From: an uncultured Lachnospiraceae bacterium
GTDB lineage: Bacteria > Bacillota > Clostridia > Lachnospirales > Lachnospiraceae
DNA length: 64,000 nt
Assembly (NCBI GenBank): GCA_947625755.1
Contig: CANQPJ010000006.1
Span: 1-64,000 of the forward strand
Direction: 5' to 3'
The translations under genes were made by a program, and so were the position numbers. Shown piece by piece: positions 36,778 through 45,240 of this stretch. The notes beneath the pieces are model-generated. The model searched no databases. It worked only from the letters and a program-made list of their open reading frames with translations, and was not told where the DNA came from. Numbering within the stretch: position 1 is the stretch's first letter; each line of letters opens with the position of its first letter.

Positions 36778-37227
36778 CTATACGCCCAGTTCAGCCATGT
36801 AATCAGCTAACTCTTCTATCTTTTCTTCCGCATCATCGCTTTCCAAATATTCATTCATCTGTGCATTCCACTGCTCTATATCCCAAATTTCAATACGATT
36901 TCCTACACCTACCCAGACAACTTCTTTGTCTAACGATGCGTATTCCCTTAATGTAGACGGAACAAGAACACGACCCTGCTTGTCTGCATCAAGGGGCTCC
37001 GCACCACCGAGGAAAAATCGATTGAAACTTCTTACCTTTTTATCCGTAAAAGGAAGACTGCTCAGCTTTTCCTGCAATGCAGTCCATGAGGATTCCGGAT
37101 ACGCAAAAAGACACTTGTCAATACCTCTGGTAACAACAAGTCTTTCACCAAGATTATCTCTAATCTTGGAAGGGATAACAGTTCTTCCCTTAACATCAAT
37201 TTTTTGAGTTTGTTCGCCTGTAAACAT
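36778..37227 (-). CDS. mraZ: Transcriptional regulator MraZ
   Basis: A 149-residue protein with two SpoVT/AbrB-type half-domains (IDVKGRTVIPSKIRD and LDADKQGRVLVPSTLREYA), the MraZ hallmark. ATG 37227 follows AGGTGA by 5 bases. Family knowledge: a ring-forming repressor of its own operon that binds short direct repeats upstream of itself. Such repeats are visible at 37272-37308, so autoregulation of the cluster is likely. Confidence 0.95.
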   Translation of the reverse strand: MFTGEQTQKIDVKGRTVIPSKIRDNLGERLVVTRGIDKCLFAYPESSWTALQEKLSSLPFTDKKVRSFNRFFLGGAEPLDADKQGRVLVPSTLREYASLDKEVVWVGVGNRIEIWDIEQWNAQMNEYLESDDAEEKIEELADYMAELGV

Positions 37228-37271
37228 GAAACTCACCTACTCTTATCTTTCACGTGAAATCCTCTTTGAAA

Positions 37272-37308
37272 TCACCACTTTTCACCACAAAATGGTTAAT
37301 TTCACCAC
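37272..37308 (-). promoter_or_regulatory. Helically phased GTGGTGA repeats before mraZ (putative MraZ operator)
   Basis: On the minus strand GTGGTGA occurs at 37278-37272, 37288-37282 and 37308-37302, spaced 10 and 20 bp, i.e. on one face of the helix. They lie between the promoter and the mraZ start, where MraZ boxes lie in characterised bacteria. Binding is inferred. Confidence 0.65.
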
Positions 37309-37320
37309 TCATATGTACAT

Positions 37321-37341
37321 AGTATACCATTTTCGCCACGA
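37321..37341 (-). promoter_or_regulatory. Candidate promoter for the mraZ cluster
   Basis: On the minus strand an extended -10, TGGTATACT (TATACT at 37326-37321), has weak -35-like TTGCAA at 15 bp upstream. The transcript would start just before the GTGGTGA repeats. Confidence 0.5.
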
Positions 37342-37381
37342 TTGCAACTACTTTTTTTATTAATTTTATATTTTTTTCCAT

Positions 37382-37414
37382 AAAAAAAAGACATTCCCAA
37401 ACTCTTTGGAAATG
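37382..37414 (-). terminator. Terminator after lgt
   Basis: On the minus strand CATTTCCAAA, a GAG loop, TTTGGGAATG and then a run of T: a compact rho-independent terminator between lgt and mraZ. Confidence 0.85.
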
Positions 37415-37443
37415 CCTGAAAATTTTCTAAATCTTGATAATAA

Positions 37444-38313
37444 TTATGCTGTACGGACTCTCTTTATCACCACAACAATCAATGAGACAGCTGCTACTAC
37501 GATAGACAAAGCCTGTGATACCGGCCATCCCGTCACCGGCATAATCAGCTGGTCTGTTCTCATTCCTTCTATAATTCCTCTACCAATTCCATATCCAATG
37601 AAATACCATAATACTATTTCACCATCAAACTTCTTTTTTTTGCGGAAAACGAGCATTAATATAAGAATAAGTAAATTCCACAAAGATTCATAAAGAAAAG
37701 TAGGCTGTACCTGAATATACCCAATTTCACTTAAATCAATACCCTTCCATGTTTCCATCCCATGCCTTATTACATCCGGCACTTGAGACGCATTATATTC
37801 GTCCCCGAAAAAAATTCTCATTGCAAAAGGATTATTATCTCCGGCTATACCGCCAAAAGCTTCTCTATTAAAAAAGTTTCCCCAGCGACCGATAATCTGT
37901 CCTAAAATGAGTCCATAGACTCCCGTATCTGCCACTTTTCTAAAAGACATTTTTTTGATTCGGGTATATAAAAAACAGGTAATTCCCCCTGCAATAACTC
38001 CGCCATAAATAGCAAGGCCTCCCTGTCGGATATGAATAATCTCTTCAGGATGCGAGCCATAATAATCCCAGCTGAATACTACATAATAAAGCCTTGCCCC
38101 AATAATACTGAATATGATTGCATAAATAGCAAAATCAATGTACTGATTGTAATCCTGTCCTGTACTCTTTGCGATATAACACGCCATGATAATGCCTGCC
38201 AGCATGCCAAAAGCAATAATGCAGCCATAAAAAGCAATATCCACTCCAAATACACTAAATGTTTTGGGCAGATTTTCTATATTAATATGCAAATTAGGAA
38301 ACTGTATATCCAT
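37444..38313 (-). CDS. lgt: Prolipoprotein diacylglyceryl transferase
   Basis: A 289-residue membrane enzyme that adds diacylglycerol to lipobox cysteines. The Lgt signature GRWGNFFNREAFGG is present, as are IRQGGLAIYGGVIAG and the late FYESLWNL-type segment, with seven membrane spans. ATG 38313 is preferred because GGAGGG stands 5 bases before it. It ends in a strong terminator, so it is probably transcribed separately from the division cluster. Confidence 0.95.
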   Translation of the reverse strand: MDIQFPNLHINIENLPKTFSVFGVDIAFYGCIIAFGMLAGIIMACYIAKSTGQDYNQYIDFAIYAIIFSIIGARLYYVVFSWDYYGSHPEEIIHIRQGGLAIYGGVIAGGITCFLYTRIKKMSFRKVADTGVYGLILGQIIGRWGNFFNREAFGGIAGDNNPFAMRIFFGDEYNASQVPDVIRHGMETWKGIDLSEIGYIQVQPTFLYESLWNLLILILMLVFRKKKKFDGEIVLWYFIGYGIGRGIIEGMRTDQLIMPVTGWPVSQALSIVVAAVSLIVVVIKRVRTA

Positions 38314-38432
38314 ATTTCCCTCCATTTTCCTCATTATATTTCTTACCCATTATATCGGTTATCAATTATAATTTCAACTTACTATTCTCATATAAAAGTC
38401 AGAATCTTCTGAAGGTTTTCTTATATAGAATA

Positions 38433-38461
38433 TTGAGATAAATTTATTTTTGTAGTAGAAT
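38433..38461 (+). promoter_or_regulatory. Sigma-A promoter for ychF
   Basis: TTGAGA (38433-38438), a 17-bp spacer and TAGAAT (38456-38461), 40 bp before the ychF start. Confidence 0.65.
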
Positions 38462-38500
38462 AAAAAACTATATTAGTAAACAAAGGAGATAAAGAAAAAT

Positions 38501-39598
38501 ATGAAGCTTGGTATTGTTGGTTTACCCAATGTAGGCAAAAGCACTTTATTTAATTCTTTAACAAAAGCCGGAGCGGAATCAGCAAACTATCCGTTTTGTA
38601 CCATTGATCCAAATGTCGGAGTGGTATCAGTCCCGGATGAAAGATTAGATAAATTAACAACTTTATATCATTCAGCAAAGACTATTCCTGCTGTAATTGA
38701 ATTTGTCGATATTGCAGGACTTGTAAAAGGCGCATCGAAAGGCGAAGGTCTGGGCAACCAGTTTCTTGCCAACATCCGTGAAGTCGATGCGATTGTCCAT
38801 GTGGTAAGATGTTTTGAAGATACAAACGTTATTCACGTTGATGGAAATATTAACTCTATCCGGGATATAGAAACGATTAATCTGGAACTTATTTTTTCAG
38901 ATATAGAAATTTTGGAAAGACGGATTGCAAAAACTACCCGTGGCGCACGAAACAATAAAACCCTGGCAAAAGAATTAGCTTTTCAGGAGAAAATCAAAAA
39001 ATTTCTGGAAGATGGAAATCTTGCTATCAGGTATAAAACTGATGATGAAGATGAAATCAGCTGGATGGGCGAATACAATCTTCTGACCGCAAAACCGGTC
39101 ATCTTTGCCGCCAATGTTTCGGAAGATGACCTTGCAGATGACGGTAATTCTAATGACCATGTGGCAGCTGTCAGAAAATTTGCCTCCGAAAACGGATGTG
39201 AGGCTTTTGTAATCAGCGCCGAAATTGAGCAGGAAATTGCCGAATTAGAAGACGAAGAAAAACAAATGTTTTTAGAGGATTTAGGCATCAAGCAGTCAGG
39301 TCTGGATAAATTGATAAAAGCAAGTTATTCTCTTCTGGGACTTATCAGCTACCTTACATCCGGAGAAGATGAAACCAGAGCATGGACAATCAAAGAGGGA
39401 ACAAAGGCTCCCCAGGCTGCGGGCAAAATTCACACTGACTTTGAACGAGGCTTTATTTGCGCTGAAGTTGTTTCCTATGATGACCTGATGAAATGTGGCT
39501 CGATGAAGAACGCAAAAGAAGCCGGACTGGTAGGACTTCAGGGAAAAGATTATATCGTAAAAGACGGAGATGTCATAACCTTCCGCTTCAACGTGTAA
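38501..39598 (+). CDS. ychF: Redox-regulated ATPase/GTPase YchF
   Basis: A 365-residue Obg-family P-loop protein. It has [56 protein letters not shown] in place of the usual G4 NKxD (YchF proteins have this and prefer ATP), and a C-terminal TGS domain from about residue 280 ([30 protein letters not shown]). ATG follows AAAGGAGA. The gene stands alone on the plus strand and is convergent with rpe. Confidence 0.96.
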   Translation: MKLGIVGLPNVGKSTLFNSLTKAGAESANYPFCTIDPNVGVVSVPDERLDKLTTLYHSAKTIPAVIEFVDIAGLVKGASKGEGLGNQFLANIREVDAIVHVVRCFEDTNVIHVDGNINSIRDIETINLELIFSDIEILERRIAKTTRGARNNKTLAKELAFQEKIKKFLEDGNLAIRYKTDDEDEISWMGEYNLLTAKPVIFAANVSEDDLADDGNSNDHVAAVRKFASENGCEAFVISAEIEQEIAELEDEEKQMFLEDLGIKQSGLDKLIKASYSLLGLISYLTSGEDETRAWTIKEGTKAPQAAGKIHTDFERGFICAEVVSYDDLMKCGSMKNAKEAGLVGLQGKDYIVKDGDVITFRFNV

Positions 39599-39600
39599 AA

Positions 39601-39815
39601 GCAATGAGCCATGCTAAATGAAAAAAGATAAGACTTGTCGAAAGTTTACTTTCGTAAAAGTCTTATCTTTTTTCATTTAATACGGCGAATGCCGTACATG
39701 AGTGTGTATACGGAGTATACACCGAATGGGCATGGCTCATTGTGAGAGCATGCGTTTGAGTGTGTATACGGAGTATACACCGAATGGGCATGGCTCATTG
39801 TGAGAGCATGCGTTT
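39601..39815. repeat. Nested palindromes and a 58-bp direct repeat between ychF and rpe
   Basis: The stretch contains a long terminator-like hairpin (39616-39680, arms AAATGAAAAAAGATAAGACT), then TACGGC-GAAT-GCCGTA (39681-39696), then two copies of a 58-bp unit (39700-39757, 39758-39815), each carrying the palindrome GTGTATACGGAGTATACAC. CAATGAGCCATGC near 39602 is the reverse complement of GCATGGCTCATTG in both units. The second unit overlaps the last codons of rpe. Confidence 0.85.
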
Positions 39816-40448
39816 GAATTTATGAACATTTTCCTCGGCATTTCCTTTAAAAATTGCAGAACCCGCTACAATTACATCTGCCCCCGCCTCAAGAGGAGCT
39901 GACACATTATCAAGGGTTACTCCTCCATCTGCCTGAATAAGCAGGTCTAATCCTTTTTCATTGGCTGCCTCCCGAACCAATTTTATTTTTTCCGTACATT
40001 CAGTAATATATGCCTGTCCCCCAAATCCCGGATGTACCGTCATAATCAATATCATCTCCACATCTTCCATGTATGAAAGCACTTCTCTTACATCAGTTTC
40101 CGGGTTGCAGGCAATACCTGCCTGCATGCCTTCGGCATGAATAAGGTCAATCGTTTCTTTTATATTTTCGCATGCCTCAACATGAACCGTCAAAAGGTCA
40201 GCGCCTGCATTTTTAAATTCTTTAATATATCTGGCAGGTTCTTTTATCATCAGATGAACATCAAAAAACTTGTCTGTACAGCTTCTGACTGCCTTGATTA
40301 CCGGCATTCCAAAAGAAATATTCGGAACAAATATTCCATCCATAACATCAATGTGTATCCAATCACATCCTGCCTTATCTATTTTTTTCACATCCGCTCC
40401 AAGATTTGCAAAGTCCGCTGATAATATTGACGGTGACAATTTAATCAT
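39795..40448 (-). CDS. rpe: Ribulose-phosphate 3-epimerase
   Basis: A 217-residue TIM-barrel enzyme that interconverts ribulose-5-P and xylulose-5-P. Motifs: LSPSILSADFANLG, HIDVMDGIFVPNISFG, FDVHLMIKEPARYI, VHPGFGGQAYI and LIQADGGVTLDN, ending AGSAIFKGN. ATG follows AAGGAGAAAC and overlaps the rsgA end. The last codons fall in a 58-bp repeat, of which another copy lies just downstream, so the duplicated unit includes a gene end. Confidence 0.96.
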   Translation of the reverse strand: MIKLSPSILSADFANLGADVKKIDKAGCDWIHIDVMDGIFVPNISFGMPVIKAVRSCTDKFFDVHLMIKEPARYIKEFKNAGADLLTVHVEACENIKETIDLIHAEGMQAGIACNPETDVREVLSYMEDVEMILIMTVHPGFGGQAYITECTEKIKLVREAANEKGLDLLIQADGGVTLDNVSAPLEAGADVIVAGSAIFKGNAEENVHKFKRMLSQ

Positions 40449-41361
40449 ATCGTTTCTCCTTTTCTTTTAATTCCCGGTACATCAGTTTATAATTTTCATA
40501 TCTGCTGTTTGAAATTTTTCCACTTTCCAGAGCTTCTTTGACTGCACAATCCGGTTCGTTCATGTGCGCACATCCTATAAATCTGCATTGATCTATATAT
40601 TTTTCAAATTCCGGAAAGCAATTCTCCAGTTTTTCTTTAACCATGCCGGGTACAAGCAGGGAGCTAAATCCCGGCGTATCAAAAACAAATGAATTCTCAT
40701 CTATTTCAAATAACTGGGAATGTCTGGTGGTATGTTTTCCTCTTCCAATTTTTTCGCTGACACTCCCTGTTTCCATGGTATAATTTTTTGTCAGCGCATT
40801 CAACATCGAAGATTTTCCCACACCGGAAGGTCCTGCAAAAACCGTTGTCTTGTTTTTCATAAGATTTTTTATAATCTCTATTCCCTCTTCTTCTGTTGCG
40901 CTGGTGAACACAATCGGGTATCCTGCGTTCTGGTATATGGATTTCAGTTGTTCCATATATGCTTCATCTACAATATCTTTTTTATTGAAACAAATAATGG
41001 TCTCAATATTTTGAAACTCCATCATGACAAGAAACTTATCTAATAAATTCAGATTTGGATTAGGCTGCTTTAATGCAAATACAATCATTGCCTGATCGAC
41101 ATTTGATATTGCCGGTCGAATCAGTTCATTTTTTCGTTCTTTAATAGAGATAACATTTCCTTTTTTCTCATTTTCATCAATTACATCTATTGTCACGTTA
41201 TCTCCTACTAACGGCTTGATACTTTTATTTCTGAAAACGCCCTTTGCCTTACATTCATATAAATTTTCTTCTGCCAGAACATAATAAAACCCTGCAATTC
41301 CTTTTATAATTTTCCCCTGTTTTTTAATAATATCACCCTCACTTGTCCAAACGCATTTCAT
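40441..41361 (-). CDS. rsgA: Ribosome small subunit-dependent GTPase RsgA
   Basis: A 306-residue circularly permuted GTPase that helps mature the 30S subunit. An OB-fold (GKIIKGIAGFYYVLAEENLYECKAKG) is followed by FNKKD (G4), FAGPSGVGKSSMLNAL (G1), DTPGFSS (G3) and a zinc site (CRFIGCAHMNEPDC). The ATG start at 41361 lacks a good ribosome binding site, sits just behind the prkC terminator and gives about 14 extra N-terminal residues relative to family members, so the start is uncertain. It overlaps rpe by 8 bp. Confidence 0.93.
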   Translation of the reverse strand: MKCVWTSEGDIIKKQGKIIKGIAGFYYVLAEENLYECKAKGVFRNKSIKPLVGDNVTIDVIDENEKKGNVISIKERKNELIRPAISNVDQAMIVFALKQPNPNLNLLDKFLVMMEFQNIETIICFNKKDIVDEAYMEQLKSIYQNAGYPIVFTSATEEEGIEIIKNLMKNKTTVFAGPSGVGKSSMLNALTKNYTMETGSVSEKIGRGKHTTRHSQLFEIDENSFVFDTPGFSSLLVPGMVKEKLENCFPEFEKYIDQCRFIGCAHMNEPDCAVKEALESGKISNSRYENYKLMYRELKEKEKRYD

Positions 41362-41377
41362 ATATCTTTCATATAAA

Positions 41378-41402
41378 AGTCCACCCTTTCGGGTGGGCTC
41401 TT
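41378..41402 (-). terminator. Terminator after prkC
   Basis: On the minus strand GCCCACCC, a GAAA tetraloop and GGGTGGAC followed by TTTT: a compact rho-independent hairpin. Some read-through into rsgA is likely since rsgA starts only about 20 bp later. Confidence 0.8.
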
Positions 41403-41405
41403 ATA

Positions 41406-43424
41406 TTATTTTAATTTCACTGTATCTTTAATTACACTCTTTCCATCTACAAATAATTCTATCGTGGCTTTTCCCTGCTTATCTCCTACAAGTTTCATCT
41501 TGTAATCTCCCTGCCACATGGAAACATCTGCATATTTTGGATCCACTTTTTGCAGAACATCATTCAATGCCACGGAAACTACGCCTTCTGTAATAGGATT
41601 CCCGTCAGAATCCAGTAAATTTTCAAGAGCAAAAGTATATGTTCCTTTATATTTTTCACCATCTTCAGGACCTTTGCTGATAACAATTCCTATAGATGCC
41701 CCTACAGGAGCGGAACTTCCACCTTTTACCAGCTGTCTGATAACTTTTCCTTTATCTACTTCGTCGCTATATATTTCTCTGACTATACCTACACTAAAAC
41801 CTGTGTTTGAAATCTTCTCCTGTGCCTTGCTCTGATCATAACCTACAACATTTGGAACTGTAGCAACTTTTTCTCCTGTCTTATCCTTTCCACGGCTTAC
41901 CTTTAAATGCACAATATCTGCTTTTGATATTGAGGCACGCTCTGTCGGAGAACAGGAAATGACAATACCAACGCTCTTTTCGCTGTATTCATATGAGATT
42001 TCTGTTTTTACTCCCAGCTTATCTAATGCTTCCATCGCTGAATCTAAATCAGAATTAATAATTCCTGACGGAACAGACAGTCTCTTTGGTCCTTTACTCA
42101 CAACCAATTTGACTGTTTTATTTCTGTCCACTACGGTACCTGCATCAATAGACTGATTCACTATGGTATCCTGTGGATAAATATCACTGTATACATAATC
42201 GGAATTATATTCAAATCCTAAATGTTTTTCATTCAGCATGCTTTCAGCTTCGTCAGATGTTCTGCCAACGACATTTGGTACAACTGTTTTATCAGGAGCT
42301 ACTGTCTCCTCCTGTCCCTTGTCAGCTTCTTTTGGTAATTTAATTTTGTTGTCACATAATACCCATGTCAATATAACAGCCACAATAACCAAGGCTGCAA
42401 CACCTGCTATCACACCCCCTACAGTAACCAGCCGGTCCATTTTAGGGCTGAGTACATCAATATCATCCTGATCATTTTCATCATAGTCTATCGGCTCCAG
42501 TTCTTTTGCACCGGCTTCTTCACGAATATGATTGATCTCTTCATCCGTAATCATCACTGTAGAACCACCCGTATCTGATGTATCCAATTGAACAAAATCT
42601 ACATCCGGTTCTGAAAGCGCTCTCTTCAAATCAGATATAAGGAGTGAAATCTTCGGATAACGTTTTTCCGCTTTATTTTGTGTACATTTTAATATGATTT
42701 TTTCTAAACTGACCGGAACATTATCAATATATTCCTTAACATTTGGAACATTACTCTGAATATGTTTCAAAGCAATGGTTACAGTGGACTCTCCATCAAA
42801 AGGAACCGTACCCGTAAGCATTTCAAACATAGTAATACCCAGAGAATAAATATCACTCTTTTCGTCTACATATTTTCCGCCTGCCTGTTCCGGCGAAATA
42901 TAATGAACGGAACCCATGGCATTTCCATTAATGGTATTGGCTGATGCTGCCCTCGCAATACCAAAATCCGTAACTTTGACCTTTCCTTCTCTGGAAATCA
43001 TAATATTTTGAGGTTTAATATCACGATGAACAATCTGATTGTTGTGGGCACATTCAATACCATTAGCAATCTGAATAGCAATACTGATTGTCTCCCTGTA
43101 AGTAAGTTTTTCTTTTTTTTCAATATAGTGCTTTAACGTGATTCCCTCAATCAACTCCATCACTATGTAATATAATCCGTCATCCTCGCCTACATCATAT
43201 ACATTCACAATATTAGGATGAATCAGGCTGGCAGCTGATTGTGCTTCCACCCTAAATTTTGAAACAAAATTTTTATCTTTGCTATATTCCTGTTTCAAAA
43301 CCTTCATGGCAACATTTCTATTTAATTTATGATCTTTCGCCTTATAAACGTCTGACATTCCCCCGGCGCCTACTCTGCCTATTATCTCGTATCGATTATT
43401 AATAAAATTCCCTTTTTCTAACAT
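41406..43424 (-). CDS. prkC: Serine/threonine protein kinase with PASTA domains (PrkC/Stk1)
   Basis: A 672-residue receptor-like kinase. Residues 1 to about 275 are the Hanks-type kinase: GRVGAGGMSDVYKAKD, VAMKVLK, HRDIKPQNIM, DFGIA, SPEQAGG. One membrane segment follows near residue 340 (VGGVIAGVAALVIVAVILTWVL). Outside are three PASTA repeats (VVPNVVGRTSDEAESML; SVPSGIINSDLDSAMEAL; TVPNVVGYDQSKAQEKI) that bind muropeptides in the family, then a C-terminal domain of about 90 residues of unknown role. It controls growth, wall synthesis or spore germination in related bacteria. Its phosphatase prpC is upstream by 5 bp. Confidence 0.95.
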   Translation of the reverse strand: MLEKGNFINNRYEIIGRVGAGGMSDVYKAKDHKLNRNVAMKVLKQEYSKDKNFVSKFRVEAQSAASLIHPNIVNVYDVGEDDGLYYIVMELIEGITLKHYIEKKEKLTYRETISIAIQIANGIECAHNNQIVHRDIKPQNIMISREGKVKVTDFGIARAASANTINGNAMGSVHYISPEQAGGKYVDEKSDIYSLGITMFEMLTGTVPFDGESTVTIALKHIQSNVPNVKEYIDNVPVSLEKIILKCTQNKAEKRYPKISLLISDLKRALSEPDVDFVQLDTSDTGGSTVMITDEEINHIREEAGAKELEPIDYDENDQDDIDVLSPKMDRLVTVGGVIAGVAALVIVAVILTWVLCDNKIKLPKEADKGQEETVAPDKTVVPNVVGRTSDEAESMLNEKHLGFEYNSDYVYSDIYPQDTIVNQSIDAGTVVDRNKTVKLVVSKGPKRLSVPSGIINSDLDSAMEALDKLGVKTEISYEYSEKSVGIVISCSPTERASISKADIVHLKVSRGKDKTGEKVATVPNVVGYDQSKAQEKISNTGFSVGIVREIYSDEVDKGKVIRQLVKGGSSAPVGASIGIVISKGPEDGEKYKGTYTFALENLLDSDGNPITEGVVSVALNDVLQKVDPKYADVSMWQGDYKMKLVGDKQGKATIELFVDGKSVIKDTVKLK

Positions 43425-43429
43425 AGTTC

Positions 43430-44185
43430 CTACTCCTCGCTTATTTCAGGTTGTATCAGAATTGCTGATATATTGTCTTTTCCGCCATTTTCATTTGCCT
43501 GATCAATAAGTGCTCTTACGGCATCTTCTATTCTTTCGCTTTTATTAACTATCTTTTTGATTTCATAGTCATCTACCATATTTGTAAGTCCATCTGAACA
43601 TAATAGCAGTTTTTCACCTTGAGAGATTTCTATTTCGAATATATCCGGCGTTGCAGTTCTGTCTTCCGCTACGCCAATGGCTTTCGTGATAACATTCTTT
43701 TTGTAATGGGATTTTGCTTCTTCTTTATCTATCATACCCATTCTTACCATATCCTCAACCAGCGAATGGTCTCTCGTTATCTGCCTGATTTCCCTTCCGA
43801 TTAGATACAGTCTGCTGTCTCCTACGTTGGAAATGTAAACATGATTTCCTGCAATCGTACATGCTACAAAAGTAGTACCCATTCCGCTATAATCCTTATT
43901 GGATATTGCCATATCATATATTTCTTTGTTAATGGAAATAATACCGGAATCCAATATATTGGCAGGATCTGACATATGTGTTGAACATGCGTATTTTACA
44001 AATTTTTCAATGGCTGCTCTGGATGCCACATCCCCTGCCTTATGACCACCCATGCCATCAGCCACAATAAAAAGATTAGGAAGTTTACCTATCGGTTCTG
44101 CCGACAGAAAGATGCTGTCTTGATTAATTGTTCTCATAAGTCCTACATCTGTTTTGCCAAAAGCGTTTATCATCTGTTTAGACAT
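43430..44185 (-). CDS. prpC: PP2C-type protein phosphatase (Stp/PrpC)
   Basis: A 251-residue metal-dependent phosphatase that reverses PrkC phosphorylation. Metal-binding motifs: TDVGLMRTINQDSIF, FIVADGMGGHKAGD, SNVGDSRLYLI, LLCSDGLTNMV and KDNISAILI. ATG follows AAAGGAG and overlaps the rlmN end by 8 bp. The rlmN-prpC-prkC-rsgA-rpe order is the standard Firmicute arrangement. Confidence 0.95.
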   Translation of the reverse strand: MSKQMINAFGKTDVGLMRTINQDSIFLSAEPIGKLPNLFIVADGMGGHKAGDVASRAAIEKFVKYACSTHMSDPANILDSGIISINKEIYDMAISNKDYSGMGTTFVACTIAGNHVYISNVGDSRLYLIGREIRQITRDHSLVEDMVRMGMIDKEEAKSHYKKNVITKAIGVAEDRTATPDIFEIEISQGEKLLLCSDGLTNMVDDYEIKKIVNKSERIEDAVRALIDQANENGGKDNISAILIQPEISEE

Positions 44186-45236
44186 CTCTTTTCTCCTTTC
44201 TTCCTTTCATTGCCTCATTGCGAAGTTGTCCACAGGCACCATTAATATCTCTGCCCATTTCTCTTCTTATAGTAACATTTATATTGTTTTTTTCAAGTCT
44301 TGATTTGAACTGTTCCACTGCCTTTTTACCGGATTGAACATAATTTCTTTCTTTTATGGGATTTACCGGTATTAAATTTACATGGCAATTCATTCCTTTA
44401 ATCAGTGCTGACAGTCTGTCTGCCTCCATTACTGTATCATTTTCACCTGCCACAAGACTGTATTCAAATGTAATTCTTCTGCCTGTTTTTGCAAAGTATT
44501 CCTTACATGCATCTAAAATTTCATCAATCGAATACCGGTAGGCTATCGGCATAAGGCTCTTTCTTGTTTTATCATCGGATGCGTGCAGTGATATTGCCAA
44601 TGTAATTTGAAAATGCAGGTCTGCCAATTCTTTTATTTTCGGTACGATTCCACAGGTGGAAAGCGTAATATTTCTCTGACTTATATTTGCTCCGTTTTCA
44701 TCCGAAATCAACCGGATAAATCTAACAACATTTTCAAAATTATCGAATGGCTCTCCACTTCCCATCAAAACAACATTGGATACTTTTTCTCCTATATTTT
44801 TTTCTATTTCATATATTTGTGAAAGCAGCTCGGATGCGGTCAGGTTTCTTTCCAGCCCGTTCAATGTAGAGGCACAGAATTTACATCCCATTCTACAGCC
44901 CGCCTGCGTGGAAATACAAACAGCATTTCCGTGATGATAGCGCATCAGGACGCTTTCTATGACAGAACCTCCTTTGACTTCAAACAGATACTTCCGGGTT
45001 CCATCCAAATCTGATATAAGTATATCCACCAGTTTTACATTTCGGATTTCATATATTTCATCCAGTTTTTGTCTTAACTCCTTTGATAAATTCGTCATTT
45101 CTTCAAAACTTGTGACTTTTTCTTTATGCAGCCACCGGTAAATCTGACTTGCGCGAAATCCCTTCTCATTCAGCTTTTCCATCTGCTCTGTTAATTCTGT
45201 TAAATTGTAAGATTTAATATCCTGTTTTTCGCCCAT
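44178..45236 (-). CDS. rlmN: 23S rRNA/tRNA adenine-C2 methyltransferase RlmN
   Basis: A 352-residue radical SAM enzyme that methylates A2503 of 23S rRNA and A37 of some tRNAs. The 4Fe-4S motif is TQAGCRMGCKFCAS; other features are MGSGEPFDNFENV, LSTCGIVPKI, LAISLHASDD and the C-terminal GACGQLRNE with the second catalytic Cys. ATG follows AAAGGATAA. It lies between rsmB and prpC. Confidence 0.96.
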   Translation of the reverse strand: MGEKQDIKSYNLTELTEQMEKLNEKGFRASQIYRWLHKEKVTSFEEMTNLSKELRQKLDEIYEIRNVKLVDILISDLDGTRKYLFEVKGGSVIESVLMRYHHGNAVCISTQAGCRMGCKFCASTLNGLERNLTASELLSQIYEIEKNIGEKVSNVVLMGSGEPFDNFENVVRFIRLISDENGANISQRNITLSTCGIVPKIKELADLHFQITLAISLHASDDKTRKSLMPIAYRYSIDEILDACKEYFAKTGRRITFEYSLVAGENDTVMEADRLSALIKGMNCHVNLIPVNPIKERNYVQSGKKAVEQFKSRLEKNNINVTIRREMGRDINGACGQLRNEAMKGRKEKRDV

Positions 45237-45240
45237 AAAA

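Noticed and set aside
39616-39680. A CRISPR array in the repeats between ychF and rpe
   Set aside because: There are only two adjoining 58-bp units with no spacers and no cas genes nearby.
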